Positions 16,475-25,160 of a stretch of DNA of 64,000 nt are shown piece after piece; within the stretch, counting starts at the first letter, position 1, and every line of letters starts with the position of its first letter. The position numbers were made by a program, and so were the translations under genes. The notes under the pieces are model-generated. The model did not search any database. It saw only the letters and a program-made list of their open reading frames with translations, and was not told where the DNA came from. The stretch is from Pseudarthrobacter sp. C4D7 (lineage in GTDB: Bacteria > Actinomycetota > Actinomycetes > Actinomycetales > Micrococcaceae): contig NZ_JABFMW010000013.1 of NCBI RefSeq assembly GCF_013359725.1, positions 1 to 64,000 of the forward strand, given 5' to 3'.

Positions 16475-17299
16475 CTACCGGGTCCGCGGACCACGACGGC
16501 GGCCCGCGGCCGCATCCGCGGCGTCCAGCAACTGCCGCTCGGCATCCGTCGGTGCGCCGCCGTCAAGGTGTGCGGGCACCCACCATGCCCCGGGTTCCGG
16601 GTTCAGCGGAAAGTCGGCGATGCAGCGGTCAATCCCCGCCTGCAGCGTGCCGCGCAGTTCCTCCGTGGCCGCCTCGACCTCAACATCGGTGGGGAACGTG
16701 ATGGGCGGGGCAACGTGCACCCCGATGGGCGCGCGCCAGCTGCGCCGCAGGGAGAAGCCGTGCCCCCGGGTGAGGATGCGGTGGGCTCCCCAGATGGAAA
16801 CCGGAATCACCGGAACGCCTGCCTCAGCCGCCATCCGGACAGCGCCGGTCCGGCATTCGCGGACGGTGAAGCTCCTGCTCACTCCCGCCTCCGGGAACAC
16901 GGCCAGGTACTCGCCCGCCTGCAGCCTGGCCACCGCAGCGGCATAGGCGTCCGAACGGTCTGTATAGCCCACCACCACGTGGCCGCTGGCGCTGATGGCG
17001 GGACCGGCAAGCCAGTGGTCCGCCGCGCCCTGGTGGACCAGGAACCGCAGCTGGGCACGGGCATGGCGCCACAGGAGCAGCTCCAGGACGGCGAAATCCA
17101 GGTACCCGAAATGGGTGGCCACAAAGACGGCACCGCGGCCGGGGGACACCTGCCGGGACGGTCCGTTGCGGGGACCGGCCGTGGGCAGGTGCTCCAGCCC
17201 GGTTGCGCGGATGTCCAGCCGCAGGGCCCGGGCCAGGAACTGTCCGGTTCGGACGATCAGGCGGTAGAAACGGTCATTGGACGCAGGACGCCAGGGCAT
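16475..17299 (-). CDS. PlsC-like 1-acyl-glycerol-3-phosphate acyltransferase family protein
   Basis: A 274-residue acyltransferase. H63 and D68 in THFGYLD are the HX4D catalytic pair; YLAVFPEAGVS (about residues 131-141) is the substrate motif and VPVIPVSIWG the last conserved block. It should move an acyl chain from acyl-CoA or acyl-ACP to a lipid acceptor at the inner membrane face. The Pro/Ala/Arg-rich C-terminus is variable. It is the second gene after an alpha/beta hydrolase (12-bp gap), so the two may act on related lipids. The acceptor is not predicted. Confidence 0.83.
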   Translation of the reverse strand: MPWRPASNDRFYRLIVRTGQFLARALRLDIRATGLEHLPTAGPRNGPSRQVSPGRGAVFVATHFGYLDFAVLELLLWRHARAQLRFLVHQGAADHWLAGPAISASGHVVVGYTDRSDAYAAAVARLQAGEYLAVFPEAGVSRSFTVRECRTGAVRMAAEAGVPVIPVSIWGAHRILTRGHGFSLRRSWRAPIGVHVAPPITFPTDVEVEAATEELRGTLQAGIDRCIADFPLNPEPGAWWVPAHLDGGAPTDAERQLLDAADAAAGRRRGPRTR

Positions 17300-17311
17300 G
17301 GAATGGGTGGC

Positions 17312-18100
17312 CTAGAGGGTGACGTGGACGGAGGAATCGGGAAGCAGGTCCAGGAAGGCGCGGGAGGGCTGGACGCCGGCGCCCGTGCTTTCGGCGAAGG
17401 ACTTGATGATGAACCCGGTGGAAAGGGTCTGCCACACGCGGACCTTCCGGAGCATGAAGTGCCCTACGCCCCTGAGCGAGACGTACTGGATGCTCGCCGC
17501 ATCCCCGGAAACCCGGCGGGCAAAGGCAAGGGACTGCGCCGGGCTGGTCATGTGGTCCGTGGTGCCATGGATGATCAGGACCTTCCTGCCGGCCACGCTT
17601 TCCGCAGGGGTTTCCGGACTCAGCCAGGGCGCCAGGGCAACCACGGCTTGAACCTGCGGGTGGTCCGCTGCACAGACAGCGGTCAGCCCGCCCATCGAGT
17701 GGCCCAGCAGGAAGACCGGAATATCGGGGTGGCGTTCTGCGATCTGCCGCAATGCCCACCGGGCGTCCTGCAGCGGGGACATGTCCGGGCCGTTCCAGCC
17801 GCGGACGCTGTTGCGCAGGGACCAGACGGCCAGACCGTGGTTCCGGCCGGCCCGGTGCAGGTGCCTGGCGAACGGGATCATCCTGGCCGGGCTCAGGTGC
17901 CGTGCCTCTACCGGTTCCCGGCTGTGGGCCCTGCCTCCGTGCAGCACCAGGACCACGCCGCGGGTGGTGCCGGATGCCTCAAGGATGCTCAGGGACGGCG
18001 CAGCACCGTCCGCGGGAGCAGGGGGCGCCTGCCCGGCCTGCACCGCCTCGTTCTGCCCTGTTCCGCCGCTTCCCGCGCCTTGCCCACCATGGTTGTCCAT
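17312..18100 (-). CDS. Alpha/beta hydrolase
   Basis: A 262-residue serine hydrolase. VVLVLHGGRAHS (about 49-60) is the oxyanion region, the nucleophile is S135 in LLGHSMGG, the acid is D182 in IIHGTTDHM, and the base is H214 in GVGHFML, so the triad is complete. The first 35 residues are Gly/Ala/Pro-rich and probably disordered. ATG 18100 is chosen for GGGGAGG eight bases upstream; the frame is open to 18163. It precedes the PlsC-like gene in an operon and is divergent from the YibE/F gene. Substrate unknown. Confidence 0.83.
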   Translation of the reverse strand: MDNHGGQGAGSGGTGQNEAVQAGQAPPAPADGAAPSLSILEASGTTRGVVLVLHGGRAHSREPVEARHLSPARMIPFARHLHRAGRNHGLAVWSLRNSVRGWNGPDMSPLQDARWALRQIAERHPDIPVFLLGHSMGGLTAVCAADHPQVQAVVALAPWLSPETPAESVAGRKVLIIHGTTDHMTSPAQSLAFARRVSGDAASIQYVSLRGVGHFMLRKVRVWQTLSTGFIIKSFAESTGAGVQPSRAFLDLLPDSSVHVTL

Positions 18101-18182
18101 GACTGGTTCCTCCCCATCCGATGGTCCATTTATAAACCCTAAGGCGCCCCACATAGAGTTCAACCATGAGGTTGTACTGCTG

Positions 18183-19664
18183 ATGGGCGCCGGGCACTCC
18201 CACGCTTCCCTGGATCATTCGGAGCCAACACCCCAAGCGATGGCTGCCAGGAGCAAGGCGAACCGCATCCTGGCTGCGGTGCTCATTCCGCTGGCGCTGC
18301 TGACCCTGGCCGGGATGGCCGCGCTGTGGCCTTCCGGCAGCAAGGACGGTGTTTCGCTCGCCAACCCCTATTCCACCGCGCCCGGCGTCACGTTCGATAC
18401 CGGCACCATCCAGAACGTGGTGACCGAAAACTGCATGCAGGGCACCGGCCAGCAGGGAAGCAGCCAGCAGCCGCCCGGCCAGGGGTCCAACTGCACCTTC
18501 GCCTTCACGGAGCCGGACAAGGGCGGCAGCCCGGTGAAGGTGGTCATCAACCCTGACGTCGCCGCCTCCCACGGGGTCAAACCCGGGGACCAGATCCGGT
18601 ACCTGAACCTTTCGAACGCCCAGGGAGCCACAGGATCACAGGGTTCGCCGGCCTACATCTTCGTGGATTTCGTCCGCACCGTGCCGATCGTCCTGCTGGC
18701 CGTCCTCTACGCGGCGGTGGTCATCGCCGTGGCCCGGTGGCGGGGATTCCGCGCCCTGGTGGGGCTGGTGGGCGCCTACTTCGTGCTGGCCAATTTCCTG
18801 CTCCCGGGCCTCGTGGAAGGCAAACCCCCGCTGCTGCTGGCCCTGGTGGGATCCACCGTGATCATGATCGGGGTGCTGTACTTCGCCCACGGATTCTCCG
18901 CGCGGACGTCCACCGCCCTCCTGGGAACAATTTTTGGGCTGGCCATCACCGCCCTGCTGGCGGCCTGGGCCACCGACGCCGCCAACCTCGCCGGCGTGGG
19001 CAGCCACGATGCCGCCACCCTCGTCAACACCTCGTCCAACATCTCCATCTCCGGCGTAATCCTCTGCGGGCTCATCATCTCCGGCCTGGGTGTCCTCAAC
19101 GACGTCACCATCACCCAGTCCTCGGCCGTGTGGGAACTCTATGAACTGGCCCCCGGCAGCAGCGCCCGGAAACTGTTCACCTCCGCCATGCGGATCGGCC
19201 GGGACCACATCGCCTCTACCGTCTACACCATCGCCTTCGCCTACGCGGGCGCCGCACTGCCCATCCTGATCATCGTCATGCTCTACGACCGGCCGCTGGT
19301 GGACACCCTCACCAGCGCCGAGCTCTCCGAGGAAGTGATCCGGACGCTCGTTGGGTCCATTGGACTGGTCCTCGCCATTCCGGTCACCACCCTGATCGCT
19401 GTGCTGGTGGTCAAAGCGACCGGCATCAAGGCAGCAGGGGCCGGACACGACATGACAGGACACCACGGGACAGGACACCAGGGCGCAGGGAACAACGGCG
19501 CAGGGCACGACGACGGGCACCGCCACGCGGACGACGTTGCGGACACCGGGGCGCTTGCCGCAGCCGCGGTTGAGGAACGCGGCCGGCGCGCCGCCGTCGA
19601 ACCCGGCGTCCTGCCCACGGAAGAGGCCGGCGCCCGGCGGGGCCGGCGGGCGGACCGCGGCTGA
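18183..19664 (+). CDS. YibE/F-family membrane protein with His-rich tails
   Basis: A 493-residue integral membrane protein. After a short N-terminus (GAGHSHASLDH) comes one transmembrane helix, an external domain of about 120 residues with two Cys, then about seven helices ending near residue 425. The core (GVLNDVTITQSSAVWELYEL) is that of the YibE/F family, whose function is not established. The C-terminal cytosolic tail is unusual: GHDMTGHHGTGHQGAG followed by GHDDGHRH, a run that could bind metal ions. The only ribosome-site-like sequence before ATG 18183 is GAGG. It is divergent from the hydrolase gene. Confidence 0.82.
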   Translation: MGAGHSHASLDHSEPTPQAMAARSKANRILAAVLIPLALLTLAGMAALWPSGSKDGVSLANPYSTAPGVTFDTGTIQNVVTENCMQGTGQQGSSQQPPGQGSNCTFAFTEPDKGGSPVKVVINPDVAASHGVKPGDQIRYLNLSNAQGATGSQGSPAYIFVDFVRTVPIVLLAVLYAAVVIAVARWRGFRALVGLVGAYFVLANFLLPGLVEGKPPLLLALVGSTVIMIGVLYFAHGFSARTSTALLGTIFGLAITALLAAWATDAANLAGVGSHDAATLVNTSSNISISGVILCGLIISGLGVLNDVTITQSSAVWELYELAPGSSARKLFTSAMRIGRDHIASTVYTIAFAYAGAALPILIIVMLYDRPLVDTLTSAELSEEVIRTLVGSIGLVLAIPVTTLIAVLVVKATGIKAAGAGHDMTGHHGTGHQGAGNNGAGHDDGHRHADDVADTGALAAAAVEERGRRAAVEPGVLPTEEAGARRGRRADRG

Positions 19665-19753
19665 CCTGCCTGTGACCGCGCCCGAACGCTGCAGCCGGAG
19701 TCCGCGCCTGCGTGCAAACCTAAAGCCGGGCCTGCCTTCATGACCCCCGCGGG

Positions 19754-20965
19754 TTACTGGTAATCGGCCAGCCAAAGGTCCGGACCGAAGACTTCGTATT
19801 GGATGTCCTTCGCGCCCACTCCTGCGCCAACCAGGGCGGTCCGCACCGCCTGCATGAAGGGCATGGGGCCGCAAAGGTAATACTCGGCGTCGGACGGCAA
19901 CTGGACGTCCTTGATGTTCATGAAACCTGAATGCACGCTGCCGTCCGCGGAAGAGCCTCCGCCGTCCGGGCTGAGGAACCAGGTATGGAGGGAAGCATCC
20001 GGGAGGGCGGCGAGGTCGGCCGTCACCTGGTTCCGCAATGCGAAGGAGTCCGGAGAGTCGTCCGCGTGCAGGAACAGGACTTTCCGCTGAGAACCGGACT
20101 TGACCAGGTGGGACAGCATGCCGGCCATGGGCGTGACTCCGATGCCCGCGCTTGCCAGCACCACGGGCCGGTCGGTGTATTCCAGCACAACATCGCCGAA
20201 GGGCGCCGAGAGGGTGACTTCGTCGCCCACGTTGATGTGGTCGTGCAGGAGGCTGGACATCTCACCGTCCGGCGCATCCGCGGTGCGCACGCGCTTAACG
20301 GCGAACCGCCGGTGCTGCCCGTCGTCGGCCTGGGTGAGGCTGTACTGGCGGGGCTGCAGGACGCCGTCGGGCATCTGCATGCGGATGGTGACGTACTGTC
20401 CCGGCAGCGACGGCTTGACCTCCCGCTCGTCGGTCCGCTCCACCACGAAGCTGACAACGTCATCGGTTTCCTGGATCTTTTCGGCCACCCGCCAGGTGCG
20501 CCAGACGGTTTCCGGACTCAGCCGGACCGCGTCATAGAGCCCGCGTTCCTTGTTGATGAGCATGTTGGCCATCAGCCAGTACACTTCGTCCCAGGCGGCA
20601 GCCACTTCAGGTGTCACTGCGTCGCCCAGGACATCCACAATGGCCCACATCAGGTTGTCGTGGACCACCTGGTACTGCCCAGGACTCAGGCCCAGGGAGA
20701 CGTGCTTGTGCGAAATGCGGGACAACAGATGGTCCGGCAGGTGGGTGGGGTCGTTGACCAGGAAGCCGGCGAACGCGGCAACCGAACCGGCCAGCGCCTG
20801 CTGCTGCCGGCCATCAGCCTGGTTGCCGCGGTTGAACAGGCCGTTGAGCAGTTCGGGGTGTTCGCCGAACATGTGCTTGTAGAAACGGGAAGCGATCTCC
20901 TGGATATGTTCGCCAACGACGGGAAGGGTCGCCTGGATCACGGGATATGCGGTGTCGGAAAGCAT
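19754..20965 (-). CDS. hmp: Flavohemoprotein (nitric oxide dioxygenase)
   Basis: A 403-residue cytosolic enzyme turning NO and O2 into nitrate with NAD(P)H. Residues 1-140 are a globin domain with Y29 (B10) and the proximal His in RISHKH (about H86), close to E. coli numbering. An FAD domain follows (QYVTIRMQMP, RQYSLTQ), then an NAD domain (VVLASAGIGVTPMAGML). The three parts and the length are normal for Hmp. ATG 20965 has GAAGGAGA eight bases upstream; the frame remains open much further but over the divergent gene's promoter. I see no clear NsrR-type operator in the 133-bp space. Confidence 0.94.
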   Translation of the reverse strand: MLSDTAYPVIQATLPVVGEHIQEIASRFYKHMFGEHPELLNGLFNRGNQADGRQQQALAGSVAAFAGFLVNDPTHLPDHLLSRISHKHVSLGLSPGQYQVVHDNLMWAIVDVLGDAVTPEVAAAWDEVYWLMANMLINKERGLYDAVRLSPETVWRTWRVAEKIQETDDVVSFVVERTDEREVKPSLPGQYVTIRMQMPDGVLQPRQYSLTQADDGQHRRFAVKRVRTADAPDGEMSSLLHDHINVGDEVTLSAPFGDVVLEYTDRPVVLASAGIGVTPMAGMLSHLVKSGSQRKVLFLHADDSPDSFALRNQVTADLAALPDASLHTWFLSPDGGGSSADGSVHSGFMNIKDVQLPSDAEYYLCGPMPFMQAVRTALVGAGVGAKDIQYEVFGPDLWLADYQ

Positions 20966-21098
20966 GGGCAGGTCTCCTTCAAACGTCCTGGCTGGGTGTT
21001 CATCCCCGCGCCACGCTAACAGCCGTCCGAAACCGGGGACAGGTACTTCGGCACTGTCCGCGCGCACTCGATTTGCCCGGCTTTGCAACAATGGACAG

Positions 21099-22277
21099 GT
21101 GACTGTTGCTGCAACCCCTCCCGCCCCCAAGCTGGAACTCCCGCCCCTGAAGCTGGGACCCATCACGGTGGACACCCCCGTGATCCTGGCTCCCATGGCC
21201 GGCATCACCAACTCCGCCTTCCGCAGGCTCTGCCGTGAATACGGCGGCGGCATGTACGTGGCGGAGATGGTCACGTCCCGTGCGCTGGTGGAGCGAACGC
21301 CCGAATCCCTCCGCATCATTTCGCACGACGACGACGAAAAGGTCCGCTCGGTCCAGCTCTACGGCGTGGATCCCGGAACCGTCGGTGCTGCCGTGCGGAT
21401 GCTGGTGGAGGAAGACCGCGCCGACCACATCGACCTCAACTTCGGCTGCCCCGTCCCCAAGGTGACCCGGCGCGGCGGCGGCTCGGCCCTGCCCTGGAAG
21501 ATCGACCTTTTCACCTCGATCGTGCAGACCGCCGTCAAGGAAGCATCCAAAGGCAACGTTCCGCTGACCATCAAAATGCGCAAGGGCATCGACGATGACC
21601 ACCTGACGTACCTCGACGCAGGGCGGATCGCCCGCGACTCCGGAGTCGCCGCCGTCGCACTCCACGGCCGGACAGCCGCCCAGTTCTACTCCGGCACGGC
21701 CGACTGGTCAGCCATTGCACGCCTCCGCGAAGCGCTCCCGGACATTCCGGTCCTGGGCAACGGCGACATCTGGTCCGCCGAAGACGCCGTCCGGATGGTG
21801 CGCGAAACCGGCGTTGACGGCGTAGTGGTGGGCCGCGGCTGCCAGGGGCGGCCCTGGCTCTTCGGCGACCTTCAGGCCGCATTCGAAGGCAGCGACGTCC
21901 GGCACCGCCCCAACCTCCGCCAGGTGGCCGAAGGCGTGTACCGGCACGCCGAACTCATGGTGGAAACCTTCGGCGACGAGGGCAAGGCCCTGCGCGAGAT
22001 CCGCAAGCACATCGCCTGGTACTTCAAGGGCTACGTTGTGGGCGGGGAACTGCGCACCAGGCTGGCCTTGGTGACCAGCCTGGAGGTGCTCCGGGACACC
22101 CTGGCCGAACTGGACCTTGACTCGCCCTACCCCGGCGTGGACGCCGAAGGTCCCCGCGGCCGTGCCGGCTCACCTAAGCGCCCCGCCCTGCCCAAGGACT
22201 GGCTGGATTCGCGGGCACTGAACGAGGACCAGTCCAGGGACATTGCGGCCGCGGAGCTGGATGTTTCCGGTGGCTGA
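21099..22277 (+). CDS. dusB: tRNA-dihydrouridine synthase
   Basis: A 392-residue FMN enzyme reducing uridines in the tRNA D-loop. VILAPMAGITNSAFRRLC (about 28-45) is the FMN-binding start, the catalytic Cys is C117 in NFGCPVPK, and VVVGRGCQGRPWLF is the phosphate-binding turn. Length and motifs fit the DusB/Nifr3 branch. The start is GTG 21099; no Shine-Dalgarno is present, and CAACAAT lies just upstream, so the gene may be leaderless. It overlaps dgt by 17 bases. Confidence 0.9.
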   Translation: MTVAATPPAPKLELPPLKLGPITVDTPVILAPMAGITNSAFRRLCREYGGGMYVAEMVTSRALVERTPESLRIISHDDDEKVRSVQLYGVDPGTVGAAVRMLVEEDRADHIDLNFGCPVPKVTRRGGGSALPWKIDLFTSIVQTAVKEASKGNVPLTIKMRKGIDDDHLTYLDAGRIARDSGVAAVALHGRTAAQFYSGTADWSAIARLREALPDIPVLGNGDIWSAEDAVRMVRETGVDGVVVGRGCQGRPWLFGDLQAAFEGSDVRHRPNLRQVAEGVYRHAELMVETFGDEGKALREIRKHIAWYFKGYVVGGELRTRLALVTSLEVLRDTLAELDLDSPYPGVDAEGPRGRAGSPKRPALPKDWLDSRALNEDQSRDIAAAELDVSGG

Positions 22278-23589
22278 CGCTTCAGTGGCCGGGCACGAGT
22301 CCGCCGGGACGCCCACGGCAGCGCTGGCGCTGCCGGGCTACGACACCCACGATTCCGCCCGCTGGGTGGAGGAGCCGCCCAAGACCACGTACCGCTCGGA
22401 CTTCGAGCGGGACCGCGCCCGGGTGCTGCACTCGTCGGCCCTGCGCCGGCTGGGCGCCAAAACCCAGGTGGTGGCCCCGGACACGGACGACTTCGTCCGG
22501 ACCCGGCTCACGCACAGCCTGGAAGTAGCACAGGTGGGCCGCGAACTGGGCCGTGCCCTGGGCTGCGACCCGGACGTGGTGGACACGGCCTGCCTCAGCC
22601 ACGACCTTGGCCATCCGCCTTTCGGCCACAACGGCGAGTCCGCCCTGAACGAGGTGGCCCACGGCATTGGCGGCTTCGAAGGCAATGCCCAGACGCTGCG
22701 CCTGCTCACCCGGCTCGAACCCAAGGTGCTCACGGCTGACGGCCAGCCCGCCGGACTGAACCTCACCCGCGCCAGCCTTGACGCGGCGTCGAAATATCCG
22801 TGGTCTGCCCTGGAAGCGCCGGTGATCCACGGGCAGCGGACCAGCAAGTTCGGCGCCTACGAAGACGATCTGCCCATCTTCACCTGGATCCGCGAGGGTG
22901 CTCCGGAACGCCGCACCTGCCTGGAGGCCCAGGTCATGGACCTGGCCGACGACATTTCCTACTCGGTCCACGACGTGGAAGACGCGATCGTGGCCGGCCA
23001 CTTCCAGCTGCGCTGGATGGACAACCCGGACCACCGGGCGCGCGTGGTGGGCTACGCCAAGCAGTGGTACCTGCCGCACAACGATCCCGCAGCCATCGAC
23101 GGCGCCCTGGCCCGGCTGGAGGCTACCGACGTCTGGGTGCGCGAGGCCGACGGCAGCCGCAAATCCATGGCGGCCTTGAAGAACATGACCAGCCAGCTGA
23201 TCGGCCGGTTCTGCCAGAGCGCCCTGGAAACCACCCGCGCCGTCTACGGGCCGGAAAACCTCACCCGGTACAGCGCCGAACTCATGGTGCCCGACGAAAC
23301 CGTCATGGAAATCGCCGTGATGAAGGGCCTGGCCACCACCTTCGTCATGACCACCGAACACCGGCAACCCATCTATGAGCGCCAGCGCGAGGTGCTCCAC
23401 GCCCTGGTGACCGCCCTGAGCGCCACCGGAGACCGTAATCTGGAGCCAATGTTCGCCGCGGACTGGCGGGCAGCAGACGACGACGGCGCGCGCCTCCGCG
23501 TGGTCATCGACCAGGTGGCGTCGCTCACCGACGGATCAGCCCTGGCCATGTACGAGCGCCTGGTGGGGAGCCTGCCCTCCCTCTGGTGA
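22261..23589 (+). CDS. dgt: dGTPase-like HD-domain triphosphohydrolase
   Basis: A 442-residue enzyme of the deoxyguanosinetriphosphate triphosphohydrolase-like family, which splits dNTPs to nucleoside and triphosphate. The HD metal site is visible: H85 in RTRLTHSLEV and H114-D115 in CLSHDLGHPPFGH, with a later conserved Asp in VMDLADDISYSVHD. ATG 22261 has GGAG four bases before it; GTG 22270 is the other option. Both lie inside the end of dusB, so translation is coupled. Pairing of dusB and dgt upstream of dnaG is common in actinobacteria. Confidence 0.9.
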   Translation: MFPVADASVAGHESAGTPTAALALPGYDTHDSARWVEEPPKTTYRSDFERDRARVLHSSALRRLGAKTQVVAPDTDDFVRTRLTHSLEVAQVGRELGRALGCDPDVVDTACLSHDLGHPPFGHNGESALNEVAHGIGGFEGNAQTLRLLTRLEPKVLTADGQPAGLNLTRASLDAASKYPWSALEAPVIHGQRTSKFGAYEDDLPIFTWIREGAPERRTCLEAQVMDLADDISYSVHDVEDAIVAGHFQLRWMDNPDHRARVVGYAKQWYLPHNDPAAIDGALARLEATDVWVREADGSRKSMAALKNMTSQLIGRFCQSALETTRAVYGPENLTRYSAELMVPDETVMEIAVMKGLATTFVMTTEHRQPIYERQREVLHALVTALSATGDRNLEPMFAADWRAADDDGARLRVVIDQVASLTDGSALAMYERLVGSLPSLW

Positions 23590-23654
23590 CCCGCCGCCGC
23601 TTCCCGCCCGATCAACAGCTTCCTCAAGGCAACTTCACAGGAAGGAGGGGCACC

Positions 23655-23696
23655 ATGGGAGAAAAGGCGGGCCGCAGGAACGGGAGCAGGTCATGA
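23655..23696 (+). CDS. 13-codon leader ORF
   Basis: ATG 23655 is preceded by AGGAAGGAGG, the best ribosome-binding site in this part of the window. It opens a 13-residue reading frame (MGEKAGRRNGSRS) whose TGA overlaps the ATG of the next gene in an ATGA junction. The peptide is basic, with no hydrophobic part. Its likely role is to load ribosomes for translational coupling; an attenuator role is possible, but I see no codon run that would sense an amino acid. Whether the peptide is made is unknown. Confidence 0.5.
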   Translation: MGEKAGRRNGSRS

Positions 23697-24019
23697 GTAC
23701 TCGCAGCAGGGGCAAGGGCCTGGCCGCAGGGATCACGGCGGCCGTTGGCGTGGGCAGCTTCGCCGCTGCCGGCGTTGCCGCAGCCGCCGTCTACGCGGCA
23801 ACCCCTTCCGTGATCGCCCGGACCAGCCCCGCTGCGGACACCAGCACCACAGAGCCCAGCACACCCAAATCCGGGTCCGCCCGCTCCGACGACGATGACC
23901 ACGGAACCACCAGGAACACTGCGCCACGCCGCTCCAAGAGTTACGGCAGTTCCGGGACCACCACCCCGGTGCAGCCGGGCAACGGCAGTACCGTCCACGG
24001 CCGGTCCTCGGGGTCCTGA
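23693..24019 (+). CDS. Small membrane-anchored Ser/Thr/Asp-rich protein
   Basis: A 108-residue protein with no family I recognise. Residues about 9-36 are one hydrophobic Ala/Gly/Val helix after a basic start (STRSRGKG), so it should be anchored with the C-terminus outside. The external tail is low-complexity: TSTTEPSTPKSGS, SDDDDHG, then SYGSSGTTTPVQPGNGS. It is the first full gene of an operon with ApbE, a heme membrane protein, a NuoF-like protein and a ferredoxin. The Gly-Thr-Thr segment is a conceivable flavin-attachment site, but it does not match the known SGAT pattern. It overlaps the leader ORF and has GGGAGCAGG upstream. Confidence 0.7.
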   Translation: MSTRSRGKGLAAGITAAVGVGSFAAAGVAAAAVYAATPSVIARTSPAADTSTTEPSTPKSGSARSDDDDHGTTRNTAPRRSKSYGSSGTTTPVQPGNGSTVHGRSSGS

Positions 24020-24020
24020 C

Positions 24021-25160
24021 ATGGCCCGTTCCGCACTGGCCGCACCCGGCGCATCAGGCACCAGGACCGCCACTACTCCGCCCGCGGAAAATGCCGCGCC
24101 GCCGGAAAATCCTGCCCCGTCCGAGAATCCTGCCCAGTCCGAAAATCCAGCTCAGTCCACGTGGACGGTATGGGGGCTTGAAGCGTCCGTCAGGGTGACG
24201 CAACCGGAGCTGCTTGCCGCCGCCGGCGATATCGTCCGCGATGTGGTGGCGGACGTGGACCTTGCCTGCAGCCGGTTCCGCGCGGACTCCGAGCTGACGC
24301 GGCTCCAGCCACTGATGGCGGCCGGCGTCGGCATCAGCCCGATGTTCCGACTGCTCCTCGAGCGTGCCCTGGACGCCGCCCGGCTGACCGGCGGCGACGT
24401 GGACCCCACCCTCGGCGCAGAGTTGGCCGCGTTGGGCCATGGCCCGAAGTGGCCGGCACCCGGACTCACCAGCGTCCCGCTGCCTCCGCAGCCGGCATCC
24501 TCCCGGCAACCGGCGTCGCCCCGGCAACCGGCATTGCCCCAACAGCCCCCTGCGCCGCGGGAGCCCGGCTGGAGCCGCCTGCACCTTGACGGCTCGACCC
24601 TTACCGTTCCAGCGGATCTCCGACTGGACCTGGGAGCATCGGCAAAAGCAGTCGCGGCGGACCTTGCCGCTGCACGTGTCTACCGGGAGCTGGGCTGCGG
24701 GGTGCTCGTGGGCCTGGGCGGTGACCTGGCAACAGCAGGGCCTGGGCCGCAGGAGGACGGCACGCCCGGCCACTGGCAGATCATGGTGCAGGACCTTGCT
24801 GCGGATCCCGCCCAGCAGATCTCCCTGGCTCCCGGATTTGCCCTTGCCACCTCCAGTACGCAGAAACGCCGCTGGGACCACCACGGAACCCAGGTCCACC
24901 ACATCCTTGACCCCCGCTTCGGCCTCCCCGCTGAACCGGTCTGGCGCTCGGTGACCGTGGCGGCCCCTGCCTGCCTGGAAGCGAACGCCTTCAGTACGGC
25001 TGCCATCGTGCGGGGCTTCGCGGCCCTCGAATGGCTTCGGAGCGAAGGAGTACCTGCCCGGTTCGTGGACAGCCGCGGAAGGGTAACTGCCACCGGGGAC
25101 TGGCCCGCCGAAAGCTGCAGCCCGGCGGGGGACAGCAGGGGAGGGGTGCGTCATGGATGA
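24021..25160 (+). CDS. apbE: ApbE-family FAD:protein FMN transferase
   Basis: A 379-residue enzyme of the ApbE family, which moves FMN from FAD onto Ser/Thr of a target protein. Family blocks are present though divergent: LDLGASAKAVAADLA (about residue 205), VGLGGDLATAG, ALATSSTQKRRW, HHILDPRFG, and VAAPACLEANAFSTAA. The first 48 residues are a Pro/Glu/Asn repeat (ENPAPSENPAQSENPAQS), and a QPAS-type repeat interrupts the domain near residue 160. No signal peptide or lipobox is seen, so unlike many ApbE proteins it seems cytosolic. It overlaps the next gene by eight bases. Confidence 0.85.
   Translation: MARSALAAPGASGTRTATTPPAENAAPPENPAPSENPAQSENPAQSTWTVWGLEASVRVTQPELLAAAGDIVRDVVADVDLACSRFRADSELTRLQPLMAAGVGISPMFRLLLERALDAARLTGGDVDPTLGAELAALGHGPKWPAPGLTSVPLPPQPASSRQPASPRQPALPQQPPAPREPGWSRLHLDGSTLTVPADLRLDLGASAKAVAADLAAARVYRELGCGVLVGLGGDLATAGPGPQEDGTPGHWQIMVQDLAADPAQQISLAPGFALATSSTQKRRWDHHGTQVHHILDPRFGLPAEPVWRSVTVAAPACLEANAFSTAAIVRGFAALEWLRSEGVPARFVDSRGRVTATGDWPAESCSPAGDSRGGVRHG

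Noticed and set aside
16433-18142. A 569-residue open frame on the plus strand
   Set aside because: It runs antisense through the acyltransferase and hydrolase genes, both of which have complete catalytic motifs.
24439-24954. An alternative 171-residue frame inside apbE
   Set aside because: The apbE frame keeps conserved blocks on both sides of this stretch, so no frameshift is needed.
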